Below are positions 1 through 11,697 of a stretch of 64,000 nucleotides of DNA, in pieces (the first letter of the stretch is position 1; the number at the start of each line of letters is the position of its first letter). Source of the DNA: Turritopsis dohrnii. Lineage: Eukaryota > Cnidaria > Hydrozoa > Anthoathecata > Oceaniidae. The stretch is taken from positions 124,001-188,000 of the forward strand of contig BQMF02000644.1 of the NCBI GenBank assembly GCA_027922465.2, given 5' to 3'. Position numbers and translations under genes: made by a program. The notes under the pieces were generated by a model. The model did no database searches and was not told where the DNA came from. It was given only the letters and a program-made list of their open reading frames with translations.

Positions 1-239
1 CTTTCCTTTTTTCTGACTTAATGAAAGAAAAGATTTCAGTTGCCAGAACAGCTAAAATAATCACATTCATTGCAACCATATTGAAGCAAACAAAAACAAA
101 AGACATAAAGTTGGCTGGAAGACAGGCAGATAGACAAAGTACCAAGCATCTTAACAGCGCGCGTTACCAAAACAAATTTCGTTCGTTCCGCGTTCCTTTT
201 CATCCAGCATCCAGTTTTCATCCAGCTACATACTAAATG
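1..239. other. No recognised gene
   Basis: Both strands hold short open frames (about 60-70 codons) with no recognisable motif. The stretch ends in two copies of a CATCCAGC-type motif. I see no gene here. Confidence 0.4.
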
Positions 240-1090
240 ATAGAATTATTTTGACTCATATATCTTTTCAAGACTCAATTAATTAATCTTTCAAAACTAA
301 ATTAAAATGAAAACCATTCGTTACTGTGTAAAGGAACATCATTTTTTTTCTGGATTTCTTCACTGCTATTTCTTCTGTATGGCTATAACTAAAACGTAAA
401 CAAACATTTCAATACATACATAACTTACCTGTTCTTTTATTAATCTAAAATAGAATAATAGCAGTAAAAGTTAAGCAATAAACGTTCTATAATAATACCT
501 TCACGTACAGACCTGTTGTTCGTTCGTCAAACAATTAATGAAAATTGATTTTTTCTGCATTTCTTCACTGCACTTTCTTCTATATAGCCATATCTGATAA
601 CTAAAACAAAGTAAATAAAACGTTGAAACATGTGCTGGATGTTTTCGTTTTCCCTTATTAAAAACATTTCAGTATGATTTTACATAATACATACATAAAT
701 AATACGTCAATACATTTACTTACGTTCTTTTATTAATCTAAAACAGAAAAACAACAAAAGAAAAGCAAAAAGTTAAACAATAAACGTTTTATAATAATAC
801 CTTCGTACAGACCTGTTCGTTCGTCAAACGATTAATGAAAATGGATTTCTTATCAACGAACATTGTCGCTATAGTTTTTCCGATTTCGGCAACCAATGAA
901 AACGGTGAAAAGACGATCACGTGTCAAAACAAATGATCGTTGGATTGCAGTGGAAGAGTTTCTTCACTGGCCGGACTGCCGCTATATGACCACGATTAAG
1001 AAGATTTTGACCATTAAAAAACAAAAAAACAAACACTCCCTAAAATAAAAGTGGGATGCACACACGCGGATTAGTATAATAAGATAGATT
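240..1090 (+). repeat. R1 repeat family, 3' part (partial copy)
   Basis: This segment matches the 3' part of the long R1 copy at 16.3-18.9 kb. It contains two tandem versions of a roughly 300-base block with the words TTCTTTTATTAATCTAAAA and TAATAATACCTTC. It closes with the same terminal module as other R1 copies: GACCACGATTAAGAAG near 990, then GCGGATTAGTATAATAAG near 1065-1085. No coding capacity is seen. R1 has no recognised protein; its ends are discussed under the 14.6-16.3 kb entry. Confidence 0.6.
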
Positions 1091-1343
1091 ATAAAAAAAT
1101 TAGCTTTTATGCATAAGTACAGATGCAAAAAAATTCCGACATTCATAGTCGCAAAAAGAGCATGAATAAAAATGATCTATTATAAAAAAATTAGCTTTTT
1201 CGAATGCATAAAGAAACACTAGGAAGTAAAACCAACAAGAAATACATAACAGACATCTTTTAAACTTTGCCAAAATGTTCAGGTAACTTAACCCAGATAT
1301 AATGAACAACATCCAGTTTTATGTTGCAAATTTAGATGTCAAC

Positions 1344-2838
1344 ATAGAAATACGAAAAGAGATAGAATAACATCGATGAAATTTCCTTTGTACCATCCGT
1401 GTTGTAATTACTGGTGGCCGTATACAAAGTTGAATTTTAAAAATTTAAAATTTCGCGCTATATATGGAAGTCTATTGTTTCCCGTAATAAAAGTCGTAAT
1501 TCAGATCTCGAGATCTATTGTTAATTTTTCAAGATGTGGGACTTCAGGTAATGTCTTTTTATCAATTCTGCATAATTATCAAAAATATTAGAATTATTCA
1601 GATGATAGCAAAACGAAAAATAAGTTTGCGTTTTATGATTTGACGAGAATAATATTCGTATTCATTGCTTTCTCGTGATCAGCTAATCAAATATGCAAAA
1701 TCAGAAATTTTTACCTATCTCTGGTAAAATCATATTAAAGATTTTGAGATTGATGTTGATACAAATGAAGACAAAATAACTTTGACGAAAGTACACTTGA
1801 TTCTCGTAATGAACATGTATGTTTTGAAGTGGAAATTCCTTATGATATTTCTGTTTGAACGAACACGAACAATTTTACAAGTTGTTATAAATTGTTTTTA
1901 CTATAAACAATGTTCTCCGGACAAGCTGCCAGCTTTCTGATGAAACAGAGATCATCACTGCATTGAATAATATCACCACTTCACTGCTTTGTCGTAAATA
2001 TCAAAAGATTCTTAAAAGAGTTGCCTTGACATATATAAATGGCATTAAAAATATATTTATGTATAAAATGTATATTCTGACTGCCTAAAATTGGAGAAAA
2101 ATACTTCAACTTTTTTTTCTGGAAGGTTTCTGTAAAAGTATGAATGATCAAAGTATGATCTTTATAATCTGGTTTGGCAAAAACATAACTTTCTTCTCAC
2201 TCAACCTTTGCACAATAGGAGATTGTTTTTACAAACTTAAAATAATACAGCTGTGCACGTGCGCTATTGTTCAATACCAGAGATTTTGATTGGTAGATTT
2301 ATTTTTTCGGCGTGATAATTATTCGCCGACAATTTAGAAAGTTTAAACAATGTTTATGACCATAATTAAGAGGACGCCAATTAGTTTCGGTCCCGATCCT
2401 TACACCAGCACATTCTATATTCCTTAGGAGGTCGTAATAGTGAAAACAACTTGAAAACGCTTTTAGTTCGTAAAATAATGAAACAAACGTCCGAGTATGT
2501 GAAATGAAAACCCGAAAATATGTTTTTCATTGTAACATAAAAACGAAAAAACGAATTCAGTTCCGATTTTCTGAAAAAAGTAGCTTTTAGAAGCCCTAAT
2601 AAGGATAGCATGTTTGTTTTTACGAATGAACTTGTTAAGTATACTCGTTTTTGATTTAAAATTTTCGGTTTTTACTTCAAATTTTACCGAGTAGTTAAAA
2701 AATAATAAACATTGCATAAAAGAGAATGAGGCGAGGCAACACGCATGGATTCTCATTGTTTGAAAATTGAATAGAAATTTGAATAGAGCTAAGGTGAGCT
2801 AAAGTTTGATGTTATTCTATCTCTTTTCGTATTTCTAT
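1344..2838. mobile_element. 1.5-kb non-autonomous TIR element with 9-bp flanking repeats
   Basis: The ends are about 31-bp inverted repeats starting ATAGAAATACGAAAAGAGAT, nearly perfect between 1344 and 2838. Just outside are GATGTCAAC (1335-1343) and GATGTCAAT (2839-2847), an 8-of-9 match that looks like a target-site duplication. Duplications of 8-9 bp are typical of hAT, Mutator-like and Merlin elements, so a superfamily cannot be chosen. The interior has only short open frames on the minus strand (2381-2756) without recognisable domains, so it appears non-autonomous. A similar single end occurs near 41270-41310. Confidence 0.7.
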
Positions 2839-2849
2839 GATGTCAATCA

Positions 2850-3330
2850 ACAAAACTCAATTTGTATACATAAAACATTCTTGAATTGGTCACATGTTCC
2901 TTTCAAATGAACAGTAACCGATTTGAATCAATGTTTCCTGACCACATATGCTGGAAATTTCCAACATGTCACATTTGTTACTCCTGTCTTGGTACAGCAG
3001 TTTTATTGTTTCAAGTCTACCAGATATTCCACGACTATAGTGATTCGTCTCAATTCATAAATTGATATCAATTACTCTTGATAATTCCTTATACACCTGA
3101 AGTAGTAAAACCAACAGACAAATTATTAGTACTAGTAATAACATGGTTTCGAGGGTGACTTGGGATTAATAGCCCCGAGGTTCATTGAAACAATGTCAAA
3201 ATAGCCCGAACGTAGTTAATTATATGGTAAAAAGGTTGATGATTGAAAGCAGGAATTCAAAGAAATAGACATTCAAATATTGAAATCAACAACTCAAGAA
3301 ATATTAAACAAATTGAAAATAAATTTATTA
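2850..3330. other. Intergenic, nothing recognised
   Basis: AT-rich sequence with no long open frame, repeat structure or RNA gene that I can identify. Confidence 0.4.
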
Positions 3331-3332
3331 AA

Positions 3333-3437
3333 ACATTCGAAAAGTCCATTCGAATTATATATTTGGTTGGTTTACAAAAATTGTGCGATATCTTTTAGCC
3401 AATGAAATAATTCGAATGGACTTTTCGAATGTTTTGA
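3333..3437. repeat. Short foldback/MITE
   Basis: The words CATTCGAAAAGTCCATTCGA and TCGAATGGACTTTTCGAATG face each other as arms of about 27 bases, giving a 105-bp palindrome-like unit. The loop contains TTGTGCGATATCTTTTAGCC; a similar word, ATATCGTACGACTTTTTTAA, follows just outside at 3460-3480. There is no coding content. Confidence 0.65.
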
Positions 3438-3439
3438 TA

Positions 3440-4790
3440 GTGAAATCGATTGTTTCACAAATATCGTACGACTTTTTTAACCAATAGAAATTTTTGTTTA
3501 CATCAGGGTGTACAAAAATCAGGGTTATTACAGATTAATCGCCCCACTCTCCCCGTATATATATTGAATAGCAAATCAGACAATAATTTACCCCCATTAC
3601 AGGTAGGTAATTGTTGTTTACAGTTTTTGTTGTAAAGCAGTTCAATTTGTGAGTGGATTATATATATAGATGAGTTTCTTAGTGACGTAATGTTTATAAA
3701 CACCAGTGTTCTTTGCTCGATAATTACGGTATATTGCAACATAGAATATCATTAATCAAGTCATTTTCCTGTGAGTATGCGCACGCAGCCTCACAGGAAA
3801 TAAAAGTCTCTTTATACACTTTAAAATGTTGTCACTTTATTTGGTTCTCTGGAGTCCTCTTAAAGACAATCGACATTAGAAAGTTTCAATACACATTAGC
3901 ACTTCCTACCTATTTTCGTACATTGTATTTGATTTTTAGTATGTACAAGGTATAAAAGTGTAATTAACATTGGAAACTCGTCTATATATACATTAGAAAT
4001 AATAAAGGTCAATTTTTTTCTACAGAGGGTAAATAAAGCCTAATACGCTACATTTCCAACTAGCATTAAGAATTCAAAATCTCTAAGGACCAATTAATAA
4101 AATTTTGTGAGTGTAAAAGTGGTCTCATTGCAAATGATGTTGTGTTGACTAGTTCGGTTTGCTGTGCGGAAATAAACTCTTTCTTGTGCCAGTGGTTCAA
4201 AAAACACCAAAGGCTTAACAAAATTGCTGAAACGTAGTAGCAAAAGGAATGGATAAGATAAGAAATATGTATGGATCGTTGAGCACATTGATGCTCAGTC
4301 AACAAATAATTTTAGTGTGCTTTGAAAAGTTTAGAAGCCTTACTTCTATCTAGAATATGAGAGATTGTCAAAAAGGTCAACGAACAATATATTCCCATCC
4401 ACAACTTACATTAATAGCATGAAGGTATTGGTTTCCCAGAAACAAACCTCAAAGCAAAGCAAAGCCTTCCCGGGGAAAGGGAAAACTGTCTACTTAACTC
4501 TAACTAAGAATGAAAACTTTGCGTTTTGGTAAGCAGTCCATGTACCGTAGAAACGGGAAAATTTGCCTAAAAGCCATACTTTGAAAATTGTTTGCTCGCG
4601 CATTCAAGGTATTATCTGACCGAATTCTACTGGGGAAATCTGATGCAAGTGAGCCAAATTGCACTTTTTGTATGACCCTGTAGGAGGTTTCATCGAGTTA
4701 CGGCAGCCGAAATGCATCTCTCTGTTAGTATTTTGATGGCAATATTTGATCTTGCCAAATGAGCTCTGTTCCGCTAAAAAGCTACACTCC
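3440..4790. other. Intergenic, nothing recognised
   Basis: Short open frames at 3450-3955 and 4066-4305 show no conserved motif and overlap each other on both strands, as expected by chance. I see no gene. Confidence 0.4.
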
Positions 4791-5090
4791 GCAAAAACTT
4801 ACAGAACTTTTACACTCAAAGATTTCGGGTAACAACCAAATCTTTGTACCCTCACGTAGTAAATGTTCACATCTATATTCGAGAACTACATTTCTGTTTG
4901 AGATAACTCTGACTATACAATTTCGTCACGAGTCTTCATACTGAAGTACAACAATCTGTTCCCTTTCTTTCTCGTTCACTGCTTGACTTTGATCCGTTAG
5001 TCTTTCCTTCAGTATCGACAGTTCATTGCTCAGTCTAGGTAGTTGATAAAAATCAGCCACGGCTTCTAAATGATTAAAACAATCCCTTGG
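4790..5090 (-). pseudogene. KCTD/BTB-family pseudogene, 5' truncated
   Basis: Read on the minus strand, this matches residues about 68 onward of the three intact KCTD paralogues in the window. It keeps words such as ADFYQLPRLSNELSILKER, TDQSQAVNEK and LLPEIFECKSS. An in-frame stop follows the residues QYEDS, another stop follows the FECKSS region, and the YYGLFQKKE ending is absent. The first roughly 68 codons, which carry most of the BTB fold, are missing: at 5088-5090 the coding match stops abruptly and R2 repeat sequence begins. A retrotransposed origin cannot be judged because all copies in the window lack introns. It is best read as a dead member of the local KCTD cluster, cut by the repeat. 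Confidence 0.8.
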
Positions 5091-5545
5091 TGCCAATATT
5101 CAGTCTGCGTTGAGTTGAGTTCACGAAAAATAAAACAAAGGAATTGACAATGATAAATGCGCACATATTGTAGAGCTGAAAAAATTGATAAAAAATGCAT
5201 GGGATCGTTTTGCTACAACCAACTGTTACAGAGACATCCTCGATCAAAGATTTTGATGACGTAATAGACCCGTTTCCCCAAAAAATTAGACCCAAATTTT
5301 TCGTCACCCCATCGCCTGTATCGCGGACCCCAAAAAACGTCAGTTATCCCTATTGGTTGCCGAGATAATTTTCCCTAAACGTCGCGCTCTATTTGGGTCT
5401 CAATGGAATGGTTTCACACTGACGTCGCGTAAAAAATAAGAAATGATTTCTCTCGCAGATCACCCACCATTTTGCGTGACAGGCAAACAAACAAACAAGC
5501 AAACAGATAGAAAGACAGACAGAGAGTCGACTATTAATATATAGA
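5088..5545 (+). repeat. R2 repeat family copy abutting the KCTD pseudogene
   Basis: The copy begins inside the family (TTCAGTCTGCGTTGAG..., comparable with TTCAGCCTGCGTCCAG at 25564). It contains the shared module TATTGTAGAGCTGAAAAA...GGGATCGTTTTGCTAC and TCGCCTGTATCGCGGACCCC. It ends AAACAAGCAAACAGATAGAA...GACTATTAATATATAGAG, the usual R2 3' end. The usual 5' GCCGCCAAGGCGGC palindrome is missing. Confidence 0.7.
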
Positions 5546-7170
5546 GGATCGGTTTCGTATTTTCTTTCTTCGATTATTCTTCATCCTTTTAACCTTCATG
5601 TGCGAAAAAGCATTGGAAAGGTTTTTCCTAATATAATAGATACCAAGACGAAATCAATATCTTTCGCTTAGCGAAATCTAAAAATAAGTGAAAAATAACT
5701 TTGCCACATTATAGGATATCTTCTCTGGTTCCAATCATTTTGACACACCCTATACAGAACATAATGAAAGCCTCAGAAAACAAATAAATATGACAGGCAA
5801 TTCAATCCAATTAATCCAATTTTTGATCGTAGAATCATATAGATTGCAAAAAATGATTTATCTTCAAATTTATTCCTTTTTATGTGATTTTAAAAGATTT
5901 TGAACATAGCACAAAAATAGCACATTCAGAATAATTTCTTATAGACCTTGTAATGCCATGTAAGCATTCATTTCATCGCTTGCTAAATAATATTTTTACA
6001 ATTTAATGAACAAATCGCCCCGCACGAGAATTGTCATACAGCTTCGTTACATAGACACAAATATTGGCGCTATAAAATGATGCATCAATTCAGGATCTTT
6101 TTTCGGAAAAAACGGGATAAACCCTTTTCGACTGAGTAATGGACAGCAATTTCTTTGGGTATTCTTCGCTGCTGGTCAATCATTATTGTAATGATGTAGC
6201 GTAAGAACCGAAACATGGATATTATCATGTTAACGCGGTCTGTTACACGACATCACACGCGCCATGTGATCGATACTGTACTCTAGAAGAAAGAAATTGA
6301 CTAAATCGGTATTTGCTTCTATCATCTCCACATTTCCAGGAAAAAAATGTCGACAGACAAAATAGACAATTTTGACAAATAGTCATAAACCAAAATACAA
6401 AACTTTCCGAAAATCTCATGGAGCATTAAATGATAACCTTACGTTAATTTCTTCATTATGAAAACAATTGCTCTGCAAATTGGAATGAAAAAGGATATGT
6501 TTTCAGTGTGTACAAATAGTCGGTCACTAATGAAATTTTCAACTAAGATGAAAGGATAAAGAGCAAACTGTCTGAAAACCTGTTTTACTTTGTGATGTTT
6601 CCTAAATACTTCCTTTCCAGTCCCAAAACTATTTTCAATGACGTCAGCTAAATGCAAGATAAAATATATGAAAGTGGTTGGTCTCACATTGATCTATATT
6701 TAAGAACCATTTATTACCGTAAAGTAAAGGAATTGTCAAATGCGGTGTTAAAGTATCATAAATGTTGATCGGATGTAATGTTGTCCATTAAAAGCACATG
6801 GACTCTCATAAAATTGCGTGATAAATAATTGCAACCGCGAAATGTAAAAACCAAACAATTGAAAATGATTAATCATCGAAGATGTATTAGAATCTTCACC
6901 TATCAACTCATATTCCGCCATCAGATCTCGCCAACTTCTGCCTACAAACTAATTTCCAATTATGGAAAGATGATTGAGCATGATTAGATTCATTAATACC
7001 TCAAACGTCTGAGGATATACAGCTTAATCCGATATCCGACTATATCCGATTCGTTCAGTTCTTTTTTTTCTGACCTTGCTTTTGATTTTTCTAGAAGTTC
7101 CAAAATAACATCTATTTCGGGCGGGAAGTAACTTACTGTGTGTATCCTCGAGTAAACAAAGTATCAGTAA
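5546..7170. other. Intergenic, nothing recognised
   Basis: No recognisable gene. An 82-codon open frame at 6439-6687 (minus) has no identifiable domain and I do not call it. Confidence 0.4.
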
Positions 7171-7174
7171 TCTA

Positions 7175-7670
7175 AGAGTGCGTTTACATGAGAGCATTTC
7201 GTTACGGGTTCTTATTTCAGTACGGTTCCTGGTCAAACCTTCAGCGATGTTTACATGATAACGGCCGTACTGAAATTTTACCCGTGATGATTTCAAACCT
7301 ATTTCTCAAAAAGTTTTCACATTTCATTGTTTTATCATAAAATGTGTTAACAAGCACGCGCATAGTAATTAAATTTTGCTGACACCTATCAAATAAAAAT
7401 ACAGAATGTGCTAAAATTATTCCATCGTGTATAGAAAACATTTCTACCCGTATTGAAATTTCAAACTATTTGAGTTCAGTGTGGCTCTGATGTAAAAACG
7501 CACTCGTAGAGAGAGCTAGAAACTAGTAAATCTATTGTTTCGATTTTTACTTGACAAAACTCGCCAAGACCGTATCGAAATTTCTCATGTAAACAGAAGG
7601 CCGATTTCAAACAGCTTAAAATTTCAAACCAGTTTGAGTTCAGTACGGCTCTCATGTAAACGAACTCTAA
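7175..7670. repeat. MITE with GTTTACATGAGAGC ends
   Basis: The left end AGAGTGCGTTTACATGAGAG (from 7177) and right end CTCTCATGTAAACGAACTCT (to about 7670) are inverted repeats. Inside, CAGTACGG, TTTCAAACC and GTAAAC words recur in both orientations. The unit is about 490 bp and has no coding region. The design fits a non-autonomous foldback or MITE; the superfamily is unknown. Confidence 0.6.
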
Positions 7671-7736
7671 TTTTTCCACACTCGATAACTAGTTCATATG
7701 TCTTTGTATATCTTCATCTTCTTCTGTATATAGTGA

Positions 7737-7880
7737 CGGTTTGAGGGAAAATCATAAAAAGTGATATTACTGATAAATTAATCAGTAATGTATCAGAAAT
7801 TTATCAGTAATAATCAGTAATACTGATAAATAATCAGTAATCAGTAATCAGTAATCAGTAATACTGATAACTTATTTTTC
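7737..7880. repeat. TAATCAGTAATACTGATAA low-complexity repeat
   Basis: It consists of many tandem and inverted copies of ATCAGTAAT/ATTACTGAT, bounded on the left by CGGTTTGAGGGAAAATCAT. A second copy at 28695-28917 lies in the opposite orientation and ends ATGATTTTCCCTCAAACCG. The shared boundary word shows that these are two copies of one dispersed element and not just simple sequence. Confidence 0.65.
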
Positions 7881-8445
7881 ACGATTTCGGAATATATCAA
7901 TTTTCGATGCATAATTAATTCCTCAGCTTCCAATAAAAAAAATAGTTTTTAGTCACGTGGCTGTTTGGGAGAAATCTCTGGAAAATTCAGCTCACGTGTA
8001 ATAATGGCTGCGATTTTCTTGGATAGCATCTGTTAGAAAGTCCTACCGATAAAAAATGTCCTTACTGACATAATCAGCCGTCAAAATAATGCACAAATCT
8101 AGTAAGTATAATTCTATTTATAATTTTGCATTTGTATTCGTTTGATTGACTTACGGTATAGCAAAACAGTTTTTCAGTGTTTTTTATTGTTTTAAGGATA
8201 GGGGGAATTTGGGCATAACGTGCGTGTTTTGGAAGTGCCAGAACGTGTTAGATTACTACTTTATTACTACTAGATAACTGGTGGTTTCAGGGTTCCCACG
8301 CCTCCTCAAAACTCCTCATTTTTGATTTTCCTCCTCAAATCTCAAAAAATTTTATTTTTGTCGATTGCTCCTCAAATCTCCTCAAAAGAATTTGTGACAA
8401 TGTGTCTTTTTAATTGAAAACTGAAATATATTTTTTTTTGATAAT
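7881..8445. other. Intergenic; possible single hAT-like end
   Basis: No gene seen. At 8290 the word CAGGGTTCCCACG resembles a common hAT terminal sequence, followed by repeated CTCCTCAAA words, but I find no opposing end, so I do not call an element. Confidence 0.3.
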
Positions 8446-9166
8446 ACAGTCGACTCTTTCTAATTCGATTTTCCAGGGGAATAAAACTTTTATCGAATTA
8501 GAGAGAGAATCGAATTGGGGAGTATCTCTCTAATTTGAATTCTTAGTTGGCAAAGTAGAAAAACAATGAATTACAGAGGAAAGCCTTTACAAACTCGCAA
8601 AATAGGAATAAGACATACATTGCACAGTGAACAGTGCACTATGAATATTAGACTTTTTCCAAGGATCAGAACAGCTTTATTAAATTGTTCGTTCTTGTCT
8701 GCTTGAACTCTTTTTTGGTAGAAGCACTGCCTTTTTGAAAAGCCTCAACAGTTTTAGATATGTTTTTTCCCAAGTGGACACAGTGCTTTGTAGAATTTCA
8801 AACAACAATGAAACTTCTTTGTTGGTTTTTCCCTTGTCAAGTTCCAGCAAAACTCACTTCTTTGTGTACTCGTTTTTTTTATATATAGGCGCTGTTTTCT
8901 TGAATTCTAATGTCTTGTGTTTACAAAATTTGCTTTCAAAATTCAATTTTAAAACATTCGAATGAATGAAAATTTGAAATATGGTTCGAAACTGTAGTAA
9001 GGGCTTTTTCACACTCAAGAAATCGAATTAGAGAGAGAATTTCTCCATAGAGACCTAAAATCTAGATCGAATAAGAAAGTGTTCATTTATGAGAGTTTCT
9101 TAAGAAAATTTGACAGTGACTTCGAATTTTATGGAGGTTCGAATTAGAGAGAGCCGACTGTATTCT
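8446..9166 (-). mobile_element. pogo/Tigger-like element with CENP-B-type relic
   Basis: The ends TACAGTCGACTC (8447) and GAGCCGACTGTA (9165) are inverted repeats flanked by TA, as in Tc1/mariner/pogo insertions, and the subterminal TCGAATTAGAGAGAG words recur. On the minus strand at about 8780-8910 a degraded frame reads GKTNKEVSLLF and STVSTWEK. This resembles the N-terminal helix-turn-helix of CENP-B/Tigger transposases, in which a GKS..EVA..F motif precedes STVSTW. Stops follow quickly and no DDE domain is left, so this roughly 720-bp element is a deleted, non-autonomous copy. Confidence 0.65.
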
Positions 9167-9700
9167 CACCTTCATTTGTTATGTAAAAGTTTTTCTTATG
9201 AAGAAAGTATGGTGCTCCACATTTCATTTTTATTTGCATTAATATTTCGAACATGCCAATTTAGACTGATTTTCATATTGTTTGTTTAAGGATGATCAGG
9301 TGTCTCCTATCCCACTTAAGTTAATTAGACTGAATTAGAATAATTGTTCACATTTGACGGGTTGGCCTTCTGCTCGTCATTTGCGAGTAAACTGTCACAG
9401 TGAAAGCATCGCGTACCATGAATTTATGAATTATGTACAACAATAATATTAATTTAAAGCGATACGTTATACTTAGGTTGGATTGAATTAGAGGCTTATT
9501 CAATATTGAGACTATTGCTTGTGTAGGTTACATGCAGGGTTATACTCACTCAAGAAGATCTTTATAAGGATTACTGTTCAATTTGTCATTACCTTAAGGG
9601 AAGAAATTATCACGAGCATTTAATTTCGTGGATGGTAAAAATAAATATTGTATTAATAAAAAACCTTGAAGAAACCATTACTCTCCTACTGTACTATTTT
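9167..9700. other. Intergenic, nothing recognised
   Basis: No long open frame or recognisable repeat. Confidence 0.35.
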
Positions 9701-10200
9701 ACTAGTATCCCGGGTAAAAATGTGAAAATGACGTCTTATTATTGAAAATGACGTCTTATTATACTAATCCGGCGTTGCTCGCCACCCATGTTCAACATGC
9801 GTCCAGTTCACGAAAAATAAATTTTTTTACCATTTTTAGTCAATGTGAGTTGAACCGAGAGAAAGGATTAGTCAATTAAATTCCCCCCAACATCAAAATA
9901 GTAATAACAATTGGAACATCGAAATTCTCCATATTCCCTCATTTTGACCAAAACCATGTTTTTTATACCCCGAAGATGAAATGAAGAACACATGTGCCAA
10001 CTATTTACCTAATGAAATTTTTTACCCTGGCGACACGAATTATAACCAAACATTGCAACACTTAAAATGCCCTACTATTGACCGAAAACTATTTTGTTGA
10101 TACCCAGAAAATCCAAAGTAACTTCTACGTGAAATTAATGCAAACCTATACACCAAAGAATCCAACATCCCACTATTATAAGAATACTATTTTAAAGCAG
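9701..10200 (+). repeat. R1 repeat family, 5' part
   Basis: It begins ACTAGTATCCCGGGTAAAAA (9701) and contains ACTATTGACCGAAAACTATT, AATGCCCTACTATTG and CCAACATCCCACTATTATA. The same words, reverse-complemented, occur in the R1 copy at 37.1-37.4 kb. A word GCGTTGCTCGCCACCCATG at 9772 is shared with the R2 5' region. The copy is cut short near 10200. Confidence 0.6.
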
Positions 10201-10627
10201 AGGCATCCATGATATGTTGAAAAAATAATTTTGTGTATCCGAAAAAAAAAAATGAAAAAATGGCATAAAAAAGTTGTTTTTATTATCTATACCCATTTTT
10301 GGAAATTCAAACATCTGTATTATAGAGAAAATTAACATTTCGCGGATGAAGACATTGCAAACTTTTTGCCAAGTTTATCTCCGCGAAAATTTATTTTGTT
10401 AAGGTATGTGAATTTAATTTTGAGGAAAGCTAATTTTGAAAAATTTTGCAGGAATTTAATTTCACAGATTTCAGTTAAATCCGCAAAATTTTCTTGGCGC
10501 GAAAACTTCTTCCTTTAAGGTAGGAAACGTTTGTAAAACAACATTAGACAATTTGAAACAATGTACACATGAATTGTCACAACTAAAATAGTTTGCCATT
10601 ATAGTCTATAAGGCTTTCATTTATGGT
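10201..10627. other. Intergenic, nothing recognised
   Basis: 3' flank of the DUF7869-like gene. No signal beyond AT-rich sequence. Confidence 0.35.
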
Positions 10628-11166
10628 TTAGGTGCAACTGTATCTTCCGTCCAAACAAAATGATCTAATTTCTTCATACAGGTACTTTGTTCGAGCATCT
10701 GAAAATCCTGCAGGCTGGATTATCTCTGATTGTTCCTTCACAAACTTTGTTTTCCCTTTTAGAATATCGATTTTTACTGGCGTTGCATAAAGAGAAAGAA
10801 AACAAGTGACAACACCAGGTTCATTGCAATTGAAGTGGAAGTGATGGTAATCCACTATGTTTGGTACTTTGTTGAAGTACTTTGACAACATTGAAACCCA
10901 ATCGAAAACTGGAACTAGCACTTTCCCATCATGGGTTCCCACAAGCTTTGCAACATTGCAGGTTCCAGATTCATTGCAAGCACGGCCAATGTCGTATAAG
11001 GTCCACAGGGCACACTTGCTGGTCTTTTTTTTGAATACTCCGAAGCATCGGTCACAACTAAATTTTGTGTGACCTACATGCATAAAGGAGTAATTGATTT
11101 CTCTATGCAGGTCCACTATAACCCTCCACATCAGGTGCCATATAAAAAAATTGTTCTTATTTTGAC

Positions 11167-11249
11167 CTAAAAAGGATATTGTTCTATTAATACAATGTAT
11201 TTTTAGATTATCTTACCAAATACCAACACACTATCACTGATACACTTAC
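11167..11249 (-). other. Intron 2 of the DUF7869-like gene
   Basis: The donor is GCGTTG|gtaagtg at 11249 and the acceptor is tttttag|GTCAAAAT at 11166. Splicing gives D-N-C-V-G-Q-N-K-N, the conserved motif of the family, in frame. The intron is 83 bases. Confidence 0.8.
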
Positions 11250-11560
11250 CAACGCAATTATCAGCATGCATGTTTCCCGTCGTTTCTCCCATACCATGCT
11301 CTTCCAGGAAATTATGAACATGCGAAATTGTGGATTTCGCCCCTTTCCCAGTATATACAATTTCGTCTATGAGGTACGTAATCTGCGTGTTTGTTGCGTC
11401 ATTGCATACCCCAAACACATTACATTTTCGGCCAGTCTTGAAATACATAGGACCTGGCTGGAAGGGGTCCTGGGGATAGTGCAGCTGTTGTGCATAGTCC
11501 CAGCTGTAATGCACACTCCCTTGTAAGGAACACGTTGTCTTTTTTTTCCTTTGGCTGGTA

Positions 11561-11697
11561 GGCTGAAGTGCTGTCTACCAAGTTACGTGCAAGCGTAATC
11601 TAAATGAGATCCGGTGACGTAGTTTGAACAGCCCATGGTCTCAAATGGAAGTTTTAGAATTGTTAATCACTGTGGAAGAGTTATAAAAAATATACCT
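11561..11697 (-). other. Intron 1 of the DUF7869-like gene
   Basis: On the minus strand the donor is CAG|gtatat (11695 downward) and the acceptor is ttcag|CCTACCAG (exon resumes at 11562). The phase is 0 and the downstream frame runs into HYSWDYAQQ. The intron is about 133 bases (11563-11695). Confidence 0.65.

Noticed and set aside
8288..8400. hAT element starting CAGGGTTCCCACG
   Set aside because: Only one end is visible; no matching inverted end was found downstream.
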